From Tessaracoccus timonensis (GTDB taxonomy: Bacteria; Actinomycetota; Actinomycetes; Propionibacteriales; Propionibacteriaceae), in assembly GCF_900343145.1 (NCBI RefSeq), contig NZ_LT996886.1, forward strand, positions 1,736,001-1,800,000: 64,000 nt of DNA, read 5' to 3'. This document shows, in pieces, positions 28,092 to 37,384 of the stretch; the first letter of the stretch is position 1; every line of letters starts with the position of its first letter. Below the pieces are notes generated by a model that saw nothing but the letters and a program-made list of their open reading frames with translations, had not been told where the DNA came from and did not search any database. The position numbers and the translations under genes were made by a program.

Positions 28092-28141
28092 CGTTGTTCA
28101 CCCCCTTCATCCATGTACGTGCAACACTGTAGACGGCACCT

Positions 28142-28167
28142 CTGACAATTTTGGATGTCCTTGTCAG
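28142..28167. promoter_or_regulatory. Small dyad upstream of the HNH gene
   Basis: CTGACAA and TTGTCAG (7-bp arms, 12-nt spacer) lie about 50 bp upstream of the HNH ATG, next to a TACAGT (minus strand, about 28127–28132) that could be its -10 box. Possible operator. Confidence 0.3.
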
Positions 28168-28192
28168 CGTGGGTTTACGGGGTTATCCATCC

Positions 28193-28300
28193 GATCGTTG
28201 AAGAAGCCGTGTGCTACCCCCGGCCCGATCGTTGAGGAGACCGCGCGTCACCCCGGCCCGATCGTTGAGGAGACCGCGAAGCGGTCGTCTCGAAACGATC
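28193..28300. repeat. Three tandem GATCGTTGAGG units (repeat F type)
   Basis: Units begin at 28193, 28227 and 28260, each GATCGTTGA(A/G)GA(A/G). The last one is complete and folds back on itself: GAGACCGC-GAA-GCGGTCGTCTC with outer GATCGTT/AAACGATC. The first two are half-units. The GTTGAG…CTCGAAAC pattern links them to repeat F at 35310, 35459 and 60934. It lies between the divergent HNH start and the end of the DUF2207 gene. Confidence 0.75.
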
Positions 28301-28315
28301 TCTAGGAGGCCTACC

Positions 28316-30118
28316 TCACCACGAGCCGGCGCTACCGCCGCCGAAGCCACCGCCGCCGCTGAATCCGGAACCGCCAGACGAGCTCGTGCTCGCGTGGGCT
28401 GCGGAGGCGGCGTTCACCGAGTCAGAGAACGAGCTGGCGAAGTTGTTGGCCATCGAGTTGTAGAACCAGGCGTCGTAGGTGGCATCACTGGCAATCCAGC
28501 TTCGGTCAGCGCGGTAGCGGCCTTCGCGCTCGAGCTGCTCGAACGTTTTCGCCCAGCGGTCCGCAGTTCCGAAGACCATGGCGAAGGGGAGGTATCGGCT
28601 GAAGACATCGATGCCTTCCTCGAACTTGATCTGATCGGCCTCGGCGGTGCGCAGGTATAGCTCAAATCCGCGCGCCTGCTGCAGCATTGCCGAGCCACGC
28701 GCGGTGCGGCGCTTACTGTTCATGCCCACCACAATGAGGCCGATGCCCAGCACGATCAGGGGCAGCCCCAGCAGGGCCAGGGAATGCTGATACAACAACC
28801 AGCCGAGCCCCGCCCCGGCCAGGGCGATGACGACACCGAGCGTAGACTTCTTCACGCCGCTCGTTCGAGGATCCTGCACGAACCACTTGTTCTTCGTCAT
28901 CTGGTGGTAAAGGTTCTGACGCGCCTGTGCCATGACGTCGTGGAAGCGCTCGTCGCGCAACTCCTGCGTAGAGCGCGTCTGCTTGCCCTCGAAAATGAGG
29001 TTGAGCAGGGTGTGCTCGAAGGTGTGGAGCCCTTTGGTGCTCTTGCCCAGCGCGCGCAGGGTGAAGTCCTTGCCGTTCGGGTCGGGGATGATCTGGACAT
29101 AGCCGCGTACGGCGAGATCGATGATGGTGGCGGACACGTCGATGCCGTCCGCCGTCGCGTCGATGAGCGTGCCGATCTCGCCAGGCGTGGCGCCCGCTGG
29201 AGGCTGGAACTGCACTGCGACGGGAATCTTGCTCGTATTCTTGAGCCCGACGGGAGCCTCTTCACCCTCTGCCGGTGCGAGGCCAGGTGTGAGCCCGAGG
29301 TACACCAGGTCGCGCTTCGCCCGGCGGGTCATCACCCAGGTGCCGATGGCAGCGACGATGGAGAGCCCACCTACGACCGTCCCCGGAACAACACCCGGAG
29401 TGAGGTTGGAACCGACGGTGGGTACCCGTCGCTTACTGGGTGTCGCGCCGTTGAACGTTCCCTTGGGGAAGCCCGCGACGAGCTGGACGCCCTGCCTGGT
29501 GGGGATGCGGTCGATGTGAATGTAGGACTTGCCGCCATCGACGTTTGCGGGGCATTTGGTGCGGTTGGCGGGGCCGGTGAAGCAGGCGGTCTTCTCCACG
29601 CCCACCGGGCCGGACATCGTCGCGTTGAAGTTGGTGAACTGCGAATCGAGGTTGGAGAACATCTGCCAGCTGAACTCGGCGAGCCCGGATTGCGGGTGAT
29701 CGTCCCAGGCGATGCCTTTCACCGTGAACTCCAGCTTGTACTGCTGGGGCTCGTGGTAGCGGACATCCTTATCGCCGATTTTCCACTCCACCGCGTTCTG
29801 GCCATCCGTCACCTTGAGCTTGGTTCGGGCGCCCGTGGGGGAAGAGACTTTCGGCTTGGAATAGTCGAAGACGTATTCCTCGTCGGGATTCTGGCCATCC
29901 TTCTGCGTAGTGAAGAACTGCAAGACGGGCCCGCGCCCGGACTTCTGGTCGAATTCCATGGTGAATTCCATGGTTACGTGGGCGGTGCCCTGCTCGTCGA
30001 GCCGCACGTCCACGTTGATGTCGCGGTACGGGATGCCCTCTTGCGCATGAGCGGCAGGCGCCGCCATGAAGAACACCAGGAGGCCGGCCAACAACGCAAA
30101 GATCCGCCGTTTCGTCAT
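28316..30118 (-). CDS. DUF2207-family membrane protein
   Basis: This 600-residue protein has a signal peptide (1–25, AAHAQ), an extracellular DUF2207 beta domain (about 28–225: YRDINVDVRLDEQGTAHVTMEF), a membrane helix near 243–262, a cytoplasmic winged-helix-like region (IIDLAVRGYVQI), two helices near 430–470 and a C-terminal Gly/Ser-rich tail (SGFSGGGGFGGGSAGSW). This is the usual order for the family, whose function is unknown. A TAAGAT box 6 nt before the ATG suggests a leaderless mRNA. Confidence 0.9.
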   Translation of the reverse strand: MTKRRIFALLAGLLVFFMAAPAAHAQEGIPYRDINVDVRLDEQGTAHVTMEFTMEFDQKSGRGPVLQFFTTQKDGQNPDEEYVFDYSKPKVSSPTGARTKLKVTDGQNAVEWKIGDKDVRYHEPQQYKLEFTVKGIAWDDHPQSGLAEFSWQMFSNLDSQFTNFNATMSGPVGVEKTACFTGPANRTKCPANVDGGKSYIHIDRIPTRQGVQLVAGFPKGTFNGATPSKRRVPTVGSNLTPGVVPGTVVGGLSIVAAIGTWVMTRRAKRDLVYLGLTPGLAPAEGEEAPVGLKNTSKIPVAVQFQPPAGATPGEIGTLIDATADGIDVSATIIDLAVRGYVQIIPDPNGKDFTLRALGKSTKGLHTFEHTLLNLIFEGKQTRSTQELRDERFHDVMAQARQNLYHQMTKNKWFVQDPRTSGVKKSTLGVVIALAGAGLGWLLYQHSLALLGLPLIVLGIGLIVVGMNSKRRTARGSAMLQQARGFELYLRTAEADQIKFEEGIDVFSRYLPFAMVFGTADRWAKTFEQLEREGRYRADRSWIASDATYDAWFYNSMANNFASSFSDSVNAASAAHASTSSSGGSGFSGGGGFGGGSAGSW

Positions 30119-30124
30119 GGGCCA

Positions 30125-30130
30125 ATCTTA
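30125..30130 (-). promoter_or_regulatory. -10 box of the DUF2207 gene
   Basis: TAAGAT on the minus strand, 6 nt before the ATG at 30118. Confidence 0.5.
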
Positions 30131-30164
30131 ACGATGCACTGTGTCAGGGTTTGTCGCCTGGACG

Positions 30165-30239
30165 TCGACTGAGCGCACACCAGATGCGAATTCTGGCCCT
30201 CATAGGGCGGTTATTTCCATCTGGTGTGCGCTCAGTCGA
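30165..30239. repeat. Hairpin repeat C, copy 1 (75 bp, perfect 22-bp stem)
   Basis: The arms begin TCGACTGAGCGCACACCAG and are exact complements. The 31-nt loop has its own GCCCT/AGGGC stem. A second copy lies in inverted orientation at 48574–48646. It sits between the DUF2207 promoter and the end of the phosphosugar mutase gene. Confidence 0.88.
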
Positions 30240-30251
30240 GTAACTGGGAGA

Positions 30252-31907
30252 TCACTCCTCGACGCCGAGAGCCTCCGCCATTTCCTCGCGCAGGCGCCGG
30301 AGCAGTTCGGCGGCAGCGTCGCGCGAGCGGCTCACATCGTCGGCGGGATCCATGCGCACCTCGAGGTAGCACTTCAGCTTGGGCTCCGTGCCACTCGGGC
30401 GGGCGACGACGTGCACGCGCTGACCGGTGAGCTCGATCGCGTCGGTGGGCGGCAGCTCCGGTGACCCAGGCAGCAAATCCACGACGGTGACGGGCTCGTC
30501 GAGCAGCGTCGTCGGCGGATTGTCGCGTAACCTTGCCATGGCCTGGGCGATGATCGACAGATCCGCCACCCGCACCGCGAGCTGGGATGTAGCGTAGACG
30601 CCGTAGTGGCGCACGATATCGTCGAGCCGGTTCTGGATGGTCTTGCCCTCCGCCTTGAGCTCGGCGGTGATGCGCAGCACCGTCATGGCTGCGGAGATGC
30701 CGTCTTTGTCGGGCACCGCTTGCGGGTCGCAGCAGTAGCCGATGGCCTCCTCGTAGCCGAATGCGAGGTTCGGCACGCGTCCGATCCACTTGAATCCGGT
30801 GAGTGTGGTCTGGTGTTCGCGCCCGGCGTCGCGTGCCATGGCGCGCAGCAGCGTCGAGCTGACGACGGAGTTCGCGAGCACGCCAGGGACTCCGCGACGG
30901 ATGGCGTCGTCGCCGAGCAGCGCGCCCAGCTCATCGCCGGTGAGCATCCGCCAATCGCCGTCCATTCTCGTCGCGACGGCGCACCGGTCGGCGTCGGGGT
31001 CGTTGGCGATGACGACGTCTGCTTCAGCGTGGCGGGCGAGGGCGAGCGCCAAATCGATGGCGCCTGGCTCCTCGGGGTTGGGGAACGAGACGGTGGGGAA
31101 ATCCGGGTCGGGGTTGGACTGCTCGGACACCTCGACGGGCTTGGGGAACCCAAGAGTGCGTGCGGCTTGCCGGACGACGCGGGCGCCGACGCCATGCATC
31201 GATGTGTGCACCCAGCGGACGTCTGTCGGTGCGTCTGGCTCGACGAGTTCCTGCAAGCGGGCGACGTAGGCGTCGCGGAGGTCGTCGCCGATAATGGTCC
31301 GTTCGTCGCTGCGGGGCAGCGCGGTGAGGTCTTCCGTCGCGACCTCTGCGATGCAGGCGGCGATTTGGCCGTCGACGGGCGGGACGATCTGTGAGCCGTC
31401 GCCGAGGTACACCTTGTAGCCATTGTCCTGCGGCGGGTTGTGCGAGGCTGTGACGACGATGCCGGCGACGCAACCGTAGTGCTGGATGCCGTAGGCGATG
31501 AGCGGGGTGGGGGTGGGCTCGTCGGTGAGGAGCACGTCGTAACCCGTTCCGGCGAAAATCTGCGCGGTGTCGAGGGCGAAATCGGCCGACTTGTAGCGGG
31601 CGTCATATCCGACGATCACCCTCCCGGCTGTGATGCCTTCGCCGTGGAGCCAGCGGGCGAAGCCGGCGGCCGCGCGCGTGACGACAACGCGGTTCATGCG
31701 AGCGGGGCCGGGGCCGAGCTGGCCCCTGAGCCCGGCGGTGCCGAACTGGAGGGGGCCGGCGAAAGCGCTCTCGATGGCTTCGAGGGCAGGACGGGCGATG
31801 TCGGAGTCGCGCGACTCGCTTCGGGTGATGAGGTCGGCGAGTTCAGCTCGCGTGTCGGGGTCGAAGTCGGCGTCGCGCCAGGCGATTGCGTCGTCGATGA
31901 TGGACAT
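30252..31907 (-). CDS. Phosphosugar mutase (PGM/PMM family), probable phosphopentomutase role
   Basis: This 551-residue alpha-D-phosphohexomutase has the catalytic Ser155 in VVTASHNPPQDNGYK, the metal loop IANDPDADRCA, the sugar-specificity loop FGYEEAIGY and the phosphate-binding RPSGTEPKLK. It begins 8 bp after the end of the PNP gene and is probably co-transcribed with it. In this pairing, common in actinobacteria and similar to pmmB/deoD of mycobacteria, the enzyme probably converts ribose-1-phosphate from PNP to ribose-5-phosphate. Phosphoglucomutase or phosphomannomutase activity is also possible. Confidence 0.88.
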   Translation of the reverse strand: MSIIDDAIAWRDADFDPDTRAELADLITRSESRDSDIARPALEAIESAFAGPLQFGTAGLRGQLGPGPARMNRVVVTRAAAGFARWLHGEGITAGRVIVGYDARYKSADFALDTAQIFAGTGYDVLLTDEPTPTPLIAYGIQHYGCVAGIVVTASHNPPQDNGYKVYLGDGSQIVPPVDGQIAACIAEVATEDLTALPRSDERTIIGDDLRDAYVARLQELVEPDAPTDVRWVHTSMHGVGARVVRQAARTLGFPKPVEVSEQSNPDPDFPTVSFPNPEEPGAIDLALALARHAEADVVIANDPDADRCAVATRMDGDWRMLTGDELGALLGDDAIRRGVPGVLANSVVSSTLLRAMARDAGREHQTTLTGFKWIGRVPNLAFGYEEAIGYCCDPQAVPDKDGISAAMTVLRITAELKAEGKTIQNRLDDIVRHYGVYATSQLAVRVADLSIIAQAMARLRDNPPTTLLDEPVTVVDLLPGSPELPPTDAIELTGQRVHVVARPSGTEPKLKCYLEVRMDPADDVSRSRDAAAELLRRLREEMAEALGVEE

Positions 31908-31915
31908 GGTTCCTC

Positions 31916-32710
31916 CTAGAGCGCGGCGACGATGCTGCTGAGCAGCGATGCCAGGCGGGGGCCCGCATCCTTACCGGCCTGCAGCACTTCTGCGTGATCG
32001 AGGTTCTCGCCGCTCATCCCGGCCGCAGCATTGGTGACCAGCGACAGCCCGAGCACCTCGAGCCCAGCTTCACGTGCGGCGAGGGTTTCGAGCGTCGTCG
32101 ACATGCCGACGAGATCGCCGCCCAGGATTCCGGCCATCTTCACCTCGGCGGGGGTTTCGTACTGGGGGCCGCGGAACTGCACGTACACGCCCTCGGGGAG
32201 GGATGCGTCGACGCTGTGGGCCACGTCGCGCAGACGCTTGGAGTAGGCCTCGGTCATGTCGACGAAATTGGCGCCGACCAGCGGGGTGTCGCCGGTGAGG
32301 TTGATGTGGTCTTTGATGAGCACGACGGTGCCCGGCGCCCAGTTGGGGTTGAGGCCGCCGCATCCGTTGGTGAGCACGATCTGCTTGGCGCCCCAGCTCG
32401 CGGCGGTGCGCACGCCGTGCACGACGGGGGCGACGCCGCGCCCTTCGTAGTAGTGGGTGCGCCCGGTGAACACCGCGGCGGTCTTCCCGCCAGCCGTGCG
32501 CACGACCCGCAGCGCGCCACCGTGGCCGCTGACAACGGGCTTTGCGAAACCAGGCACCGTCGCGAGCTCTACTTCGGCGACGGTGTCGCCCAGCTGGTCG
32601 GCACCGCTCGACCAGCCCGACCCCAGCACCAGGGCGAGGTCGATCGTCGGGGCAAGTGCGCTGAGATGCTGCGCTGCGTCGCGGGCAAGTTCTTCCGGGG
32701 TTTGCGTCAT
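31916..32710 (-). CDS. Purine nucleoside phosphorylase
   Basis: This 264-residue trimeric-type PNP splits purine nucleosides with phosphate. It shows LALVLGSGWSSGAD, VSGHGGALRV, FTGRTHYYEGRGVAPVVHGVR, LTNGCGGLNPNW, FVDMTEAYSKRLR, FRGPQYETPAE and GMSTTLETLAAR, with Asn in LVTNAAAGMS for base recognition. The start at 32710 is supported by a TACACT box 7 nt upstream; the longer frame runs through hairpin E. Together with the mutase downstream it forms a nucleoside salvage unit. Confidence 0.95.
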   Translation of the reverse strand: MTQTPEELARDAAQHLSALAPTIDLALVLGSGWSSGADQLGDTVAEVELATVPGFAKPVVSGHGGALRVVRTAGGKTAAVFTGRTHYYEGRGVAPVVHGVRTAASWGAKQIVLTNGCGGLNPNWAPGTVVLIKDHINLTGDTPLVGANFVDMTEAYSKRLRDVAHSVDASLPEGVYVQFRGPQYETPAEVKMAGILGGDLVGMSTTLETLAAREAGLEVLGLSLVTNAAAGMSGENLDHAEVLQAGKDAGPRLASLLSSIVAAL

Positions 32711-32717
32711 GCCAGCC

Positions 32718-32723
32718 AGTGTA
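32718..32723 (-). promoter_or_regulatory. -10 box of the PNP operon
   Basis: TACACT on the minus strand, 7 nt before the ATG at 32710. Confidence 0.5.
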
Positions 32724-32778
32724 CGAGTAGCGGGGGGATGTCTGCAGCCGCGCGCACCCATCGACCCCGTCGAGCGGG

Positions 32779-32887
32779 TGCAACCTGTGCGGCTCTGTCC
32801 CGGAACATGTGTCACCTGCCTAGCTGCGGTGAGGCGTCGTCGGGAGGCAGGTGACACTTGATCCGCTCAGTTGCCGCACAGGTTGCA
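32779..32887. repeat. Hairpin repeat E, copy 1 (109 bp, two nested stems)
   Basis: The outer arms (TGCAACCTGTGCGGC and complement) pair over 15 bp; the inner arms (GTGTCACCTGCC and complement) pair over 12 bp. This copy is inverted relative to those at 38328 and 62821, with the same order of blocks. It fills much of the 302-bp divergent region between PNP and lpdA. The remainder, 32888–33012, holds two direct copies of GGCGCAGCGACGGA (32906 and 32929). Confidence 0.88.
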
Positions 32888-33012
32888 GGTGCGTGGGCAG
32901 GGAGGGGCGCAGCGACGGACACCAGCACGGCGCAGCGACGGAGCGAGCACGACGCAGGCGCCGGGCGCTCGTTTCGCTGCCGACCAGGTGCTGGGTATGC
33001 AAGGATGGGGAC

Positions 33013-34410
33013 GTGACCAAAGTTGTGATCATCGGCGGCGGACCAGGCGGATACGAAGCGGCGCTCGTGGGGCGCCAGCTGGGGGGCGAAGTAACGCTCG
33101 TGGAGCGCACGGGCCTCGGCGGGGCGGCAGTGCTCACCGACTGCGTTCCCTCCAAAACCCTCATCGCAACCGCCGAGGTGCTCTTCCGTATCGAGCACGC
33201 GAAAGAGCTCGGCCTGCGCATCGACGGCGGGTCCGACGCGGTGAACGTCGACTTCGCCGAGGTGAACCGTCGCATCATGGCGCTCGCGCAGGCGCAGTCG
33301 CATGACATCCGCGCGCGCCTCGAAGCCGAAGGCATCACCATCATCGACGGCACCGGCCGCCTCGACGGACCCGAGCGCGTGATCGTCAACTCCGGCGACG
33401 GTGAAACCGCGCTCGACGCCGACGTCGTGCTCCTCGCCACCGGCACCACCCCGCGCGAACTGCCCGACGCCAAAACCGACGGCGAGCGCATCCTGAACTG
33501 GAAGCAGCTCTACGAACTCGACGAACTACCGGAGCGCCTCATCGTCGTCGGCTCGGGCGTGACCGGCATGGAGTTCGCCAACGCGTACCGCGGCCTGGGT
33601 TGCGACGTCGTCTTGGTGTCGTCGCGCTCCCAGGTGCTGCCTGGTCAGGACGCCGACGCTGCCCACGCGCTGCAGAAGGTGTTCACCGAGCGCGGCATGG
33701 AGATCATGGCTGAGTCGCGCGCGCTCGCCGCCCGCAGGGAGGGCGGCGAGGTCGTCGTCACGCTCGCTACCGGTGAGGAGATCGTCGGGTCGCACGCGCT
33801 GTTCGCCGTCGGCGCCACCCCCAACACCGCTGACCTCGGCCTCGACACCGCCGGCGTCGTCACCACCCAGTGGGGCCACATCCCCGTCGACAAGGTCTCC
33901 CGCACCAACGTCGCCAACGTGTACGCAGCCGGCGACGTGACGGGCGTGTTCCCGCTCGCATCCGTGGCGGCCATGCAGGGCCGCATCGCCATGCAGCACT
34001 CGCTGGGCGACGCCGTCACTCCGCTCGACGTGCGCCAGGTGTCGTCGAATGTGTTCACCTCGCCGGAGGTTGCAACGGTGGGTGTCACGCAGGAACAAGC
34101 CGACTCCGGGAAGATCAACGTCGCTTCCGTCATGCTCTCGCTCGATGGCAACGCCCGCTCGAAGATGCAGTCGTTCCGCGACGGATTCGTCAAGCTCTTC
34201 TGCCTTCCCACTACGGGCATCATCGTGGGCGGCGTTGTTGTCGCGCCGCGCGCGTCGGAGCTCATCCACGCCGTCACGCTCGCCGTGCGCCAGCGCATCA
34301 CCGTCGATCAATTCAGCAACACCTTCACCGTGTACCCGTCGATGTCGGGCTCCGTCGCGGAAGCTGCGCGTCGCCTGCACACCCGCGACGACGGCCTACT
34401 CACCAGCTGA
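33013..34410 (+). CDS. lpdA: NAD(P)H-quinone dehydrogenase LpdA (flavoprotein disulfide reductase family)
   Basis: This 465-residue FAD protein starts with TKVVIIGGGPGGYEAAL (FAD Rossmann), has a second nucleotide-binding motif VVGSGVTGMEFANAYRGLG, the FAD loop NVYAAGDVTG, and the dimerisation domain ending near PSMSGSVAEAARRLH. The redox motif reads GGAAVLTDCVPSKT: Cys44 is present, but the other cysteine of the usual C-x4-C pair is replaced. This matches M. tuberculosis LpdA (Rv3303c), described as a quinone reductase rather than a lipoamide dehydrogenase. GTG start with AAGGATGGGG upstream. Confidence 0.9.
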   Translation: MTKVVIIGGGPGGYEAALVGRQLGGEVTLVERTGLGGAAVLTDCVPSKTLIATAEVLFRIEHAKELGLRIDGGSDAVNVDFAEVNRRIMALAQAQSHDIRARLEAEGITIIDGTGRLDGPERVIVNSGDGETALDADVVLLATGTTPRELPDAKTDGERILNWKQLYELDELPERLIVVGSGVTGMEFANAYRGLGCDVVLVSSRSQVLPGQDADAAHALQKVFTERGMEIMAESRALAARREGGEVVVTLATGEEIVGSHALFAVGATPNTADLGLDTAGVVTTQWGHIPVDKVSRTNVANVYAAGDVTGVFPLASVAAMQGRIAMQHSLGDAVTPLDVRQVSSNVFTSPEVATVGVTQEQADSGKINVASVMLSLDGNARSKMQSFRDGFVKLFCLPTTGIIVGGVVVAPRASELIHAVTLAVRQRITVDQFSNTFTVYPSMSGSVAEAARRLHTRDDGLLTS

Positions 34411-34478
34411 TTCTCGCGGCCGGGCGCCGTTGGGTTGAGGGTTGTACTCTGGAAGTCACCCTCGATTGAAGGAATGCC

Positions 34479-35276
34479 GTGGATTTCTTACTGCTGATGT
34501 TCGTGCTGTTCGTGATCCTCGGCGCCCCTGCCTATGGAGCTCAGCGGTACACCAGCCGGCGCCGTATCCCACAGCAACAACCACCGCAGGAGCTCTACGG
34601 CCCCGGCCCATTCCAGCCGCAGGCGCAGCCGGCATACGGCGCGCCCGCGTCGGGTTTTGGTCAGCAGCGCATCATCTCCGCTGAGGAGTTCAACCAGTCC
34701 AAGGAAGCGTTGGCCGACGACATCACGTCGTTCGGCACGGAGCTTCGCGACCTCGATCTCGACGTCGTCGGGCGTGAACTCGATGCCGACGCTCACGCCG
34801 ATTACACCCGCGCGCTCGACGCCTATGACGGGGCGAAGGCAACGCTGGAGCGCGTTCAATTCGTCGACGATCTGAAGCGCGTCGCGGAGATCCTGGAGGA
34901 AGGGCGCTTCTCAGTGGCGTGTGTGAAGGCGCGCGTGAACGGCGACCCGCTGCCCGAGCGCCGCCCGCCGTGCTTCTTCGACCCGGCGCATGGCCCGTCG
35001 GTGGAGGACGTGATGTGGGCTCCCGCAGGCGGCGCGCCACGGAAGGTGCCGGCGTGTGCCCGCGACGCTCAGCGTGTCAGCCTGGGTGCCGATCCGTCTA
35101 TCCGAATGGTCAACTACCAAGGGCAAATGCTGCCTTACTGGGAGAATCAGGCCTTCGTGCCGTACGCGCAGGGTTACTACGGGCGCTACGACATGGACCC
35201 GACGATGCGCAGCATCGCCTCCAGCGCCCTCATGTTCGGCGGACTCGGCCTGCTGTTCGGCATGTTCGGCGACTGA
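34479..35276 (+). CDS. Actinobacterial membrane-associated protein of unknown function
   Basis: This 265-residue protein has an N-terminal membrane anchor (2–20), a Pro/Gln/Tyr-rich linker (30–60), a helical soluble domain (about 65–165), the recognisable block CFFDPAHGPSVEDVMWAPAGGAPRKVPACARDA, and a second hydrophobic segment at the end (SSALMFGGLGLLFGMFG). The block recurs in actinobacterial membrane proteins of unknown role. The start is a GTG with GAAGGA 5 nt upstream; an ATG at 34474 is out of frame. Its stop is followed by a cluster of hairpin repeats. Confidence 0.72.
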   Translation: MDFLLLMFVLFVILGAPAYGAQRYTSRRRIPQQQPPQELYGPGPFQPQAQPAYGAPASGFGQQRIISAEEFNQSKEALADDITSFGTELRDLDLDVVGRELDADAHADYTRALDAYDGAKATLERVQFVDDLKRVAEILEEGRFSVACVKARVNGDPLPERRPPCFFDPAHGPSVEDVMWAPAGGAPRKVPACARDAQRVSLGADPSIRMVNYQGQMLPYWENQAFVPYAQGYYGRYDMDPTMRSIASSALMFGGLGLLFGMFGD

Positions 35277-35309
35277 GGCGCACTGCCGACGGTCGGAGGC
35301 GCTTCAGAT

Positions 35310-35342
35310 GGTTGAGTAGCGCCGGAGGCGCGTATCGAAACC
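35310..35342. repeat. Repeat F, copy next to hairpin D1
   Basis: GGTTGAGTAGC…GTATCGAAACC with an internal GCGCC/GGCGC-type stem. This pattern is widespread in intergenic DNA of actinobacteria. It lies 21 bp before hairpin D1. Confidence 0.7.
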
Positions 35343-35363
35343 ACACCCTCTCCCATCACCTGG

Positions 35364-35442
35364 CTAACCCGATATCCACATTCGTTTGTCAAAACGGGGC
35401 ACAAACGGCCTGCACAGCAAACGAATGTGGATATCGGGTTAG
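35364..35442. repeat. Hairpin repeat D, copy 1 (79 bp, perfect 24-bp stem)
   Basis: The arms begin CTAACCCGATATCCACATTC and are exact complements around a 31-nt loop. The second copy at 61052–61130 has the same stem but a diverged loop. It lies between convergent gene ends and is flanked by two oppositely oriented F repeats. Confidence 0.9.
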
Positions 35443-35458
35443 ATTTCCGTCCGTCTGC

Positions 35459-35491
35459 GTCTCGATACACGGGCTGCGCCCGCTACTCGAC
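35459..35491. repeat. Repeat F, inverted copy after hairpin D1
   Basis: GTCTCGATACACGGGC…GCCCGCTACTCGAC, in the opposite orientation to the copy at 35310. Together they bracket hairpin D1. Confidence 0.65.
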
Positions 35492-35551
35492 GGTCGGGAA
35501 ACAGGCGCTTGACGGGCGGGGGAGAGCTACTCGACGACCGGGTGCGGCGGC

Positions 35552-37306
35552 CTACTCGGGATCCACGATCTCGAGCAGCACCTCGCCGGCGGTGACCGTC
35601 TGGCCCTGCTCCACCTTGAGGCCCTGCACCACGCCGCTGCGGTGCGCGTCGAGCGGCTGCTCCATCTTCATCGCTTCGATGACGGCGATGGTCTGACCCT
35701 CCTCGACGGTGTCGCCGTCGGCAACATTCACCTTGACGATGGTGCCTTGCATCGGCGCCGGGAATGCGTTGCCGGTGGGTGCGGACACCTTCGCGCCGCC
35801 ACGGTCGCGCTTCGTCGGCTTGCGCTTCTTCTTCGGTGTCGATGCCGTGCCGAGCCCACCCGGCAGCTTGATCTCGACGCGCTTCCCGTTCACCTCGACG
35901 GTGATGATCTCGGGCTCCTCGACGTCGTCAGCCTCGCCGAGGACGCCCTGGTACGCAGCGATGTCGCCCTCGAATTCCGTCTCGATCCAGCGCGTGTGCA
36001 CGGCGAAGTCGTCGACGAAGGCCGGATCGCGCAGCACCGCCTGATGGAATGGCAGCACCGTTGGCATACCCTCCACGACGAGCTCGTCCAGCGCGCGCCG
36101 GGAGCGCTCGATGGCCTGCTCGCGCGTCGCGCCGGTGACGATTACTTTGGCGACGAGAGAATCGAACGCACCCGGGATGGTCATGCCGGCGTGGTACCCC
36201 TCGTCGACGCGCACCCCTGGCCCGCTGGGCGCATGCCACTTGGTGAGCGTGCCGGGCGCGGGCATGAAATTGCGGCCCGCGTCCTCGGCGTTGATGCGGA
36301 ACTCGAACGAGTGCCCGCGCGTCGTCGGATCGTCGTAGCCGAGCTCTTCACCGTCAGCGATGCGGAACTGTTCGCGCACCAAATCCAGGCCGGTGACCTC
36401 CTCCGAGACGGGATGTTCCACCTGCAACCGCGTGTTGACTTCGAGGAACGAGATGGTGCCGTCGAGGCCGACGAGGAACTCACACGTACCCGCACCGACG
36501 TAGCCGGCCTCCTTCAAGATGGCCTTCGACGATTCGTAGAGACGCTCGATCTGCGCGTCGTCGAGGAAGGGCGCGGGCGCCTCTTCGACGAGTTTCTGGT
36601 GCCTACGCTGCAGCGAGCAGTCGCGCGTCGACACCACGACGACATTGCCGTGCTGGTCGGCGAGGCACTGCGTTTCGACGTGGCGTGGCTTATCGAGGTA
36701 GCGCTCGACGAAGCACTCGCCGCGGCCGAACGCTGTGACGGCTTCGCGGGTTGCCGATTCGAACAGGTCGGGGATCTCCTCCATCGTGCGGGCCACCTTG
36801 AGGCCGCGTCCACCACCGCCGAAGGCCGCCTTGATGGCGATGGGCACGCCGTGCTCCTCAGCGAAGCGCACCACCTCGTCGGCGTCGGCAACCGGGTCCT
36901 TCGTGCCGGGCACGAGCGGGGCGCCCACCTTGTTAGCGATGTGGCGGGCCTTGACCTTGTCGCCGAGTGCATCGATGGCGGCAGGAGGGGGGCCGATCCA
37001 GGTGAGCCCGGCGTCGATCACTGCCTGCGCGAAATCGGCGTTCTCGGCGAGGAAGCCGTAGCCGGGGTGCACTGCGTCGGCGCCGCTGCGTTCGGCGATG
37101 TTCAGAATTTTGGGAATGTTGAGGTAGGTGTCGGCCGGCGTGGCGCCGTTGAGTGCGTAGGCTTCGTCGGCGAGCTTCGCAAACAGTGCTTGCTGGTCGG
37201 AGTCGGCATAGATCGCGACGGACTGGATGCCCGAGTCGCGTGCCGCGCGGATGATGCGTACAGCGATCTCGCTACGGTTTGCGACGAGTACCTTCGAGAT
37301 GGCCAC
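35552..37306 (-). CDS. accA: Acetyl/propionyl-CoA carboxylase alpha chain (biotin carboxylase + BCCP)
   Basis: This 584-residue AccA3-type subunit has a biotin carboxylase domain (1–455: [62 protein letters not shown]) and a biotinyl domain at the end with EAMKMEQPL, Lys547 being biotinylated. A basic linker ([11 protein letters not shown]) joins them. It carboxylates biotin with bicarbonate and ATP and serves the AccD subunit encoded nearby. The GTG start has GAAGGGGG upstream. Lys547 is the substrate of the BirA ligase encoded at 40891. Confidence 0.95.
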   Translation of the reverse strand: MAISKVLVANRSEIAVRIIRAARDSGIQSVAIYADSDQQALFAKLADEAYALNGATPADTYLNIPKILNIAERSGADAVHPGYGFLAENADFAQAVIDAGLTWIGPPPAAIDALGDKVKARHIANKVGAPLVPGTKDPVADADEVVRFAEEHGVPIAIKAAFGGGGRGLKVARTMEEIPDLFESATREAVTAFGRGECFVERYLDKPRHVETQCLADQHGNVVVVSTRDCSLQRRHQKLVEEAPAPFLDDAQIERLYESSKAILKEAGYVGAGTCEFLVGLDGTISFLEVNTRLQVEHPVSEEVTGLDLVREQFRIADGEELGYDDPTTRGHSFEFRINAEDAGRNFMPAPGTLTKWHAPSGPGVRVDEGYHAGMTIPGAFDSLVAKVIVTGATREQAIERSRRALDELVVEGMPTVLPFHQAVLRDPAFVDDFAVHTRWIETEFEGDIAAYQGVLGEADDVEEPEIITVEVNGKRVEIKLPGGLGTASTPKKKRKPTKRDRGGAKVSAPTGNAFPAPMQGTIVKVNVADGDTVEEGQTIAVIEAMKMEQPLDAHRSGVVQGLKVEQGQTVTAGEVLLEIVDPE

Positions 37307-37384
37307 GATGCCCCCTTCTGCAGGTTCGGTTATACCGGGGAGTCTAGCCCTTGCAGCCGGGCTATGGGTGAGAGCCTAGGAACC

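Noticed and set aside
28193-28300. CRISPR-like direct repeats
   Set aside because: Units are directly abutting with no unique spacers of constant length, and there are no cas genes.
33013-34410. Dihydrolipoamide dehydrogenase of the pyruvate dehydrogenase complex
   Set aside because: The second redox cysteine is missing and no pyruvate or oxoglutarate dehydrogenase genes are near.
35642-37384. Long plus-strand frame running into the nudix gene
   Set aside because: Antisense to accA; only the part from the ATG at 37385 resembles a protein family.
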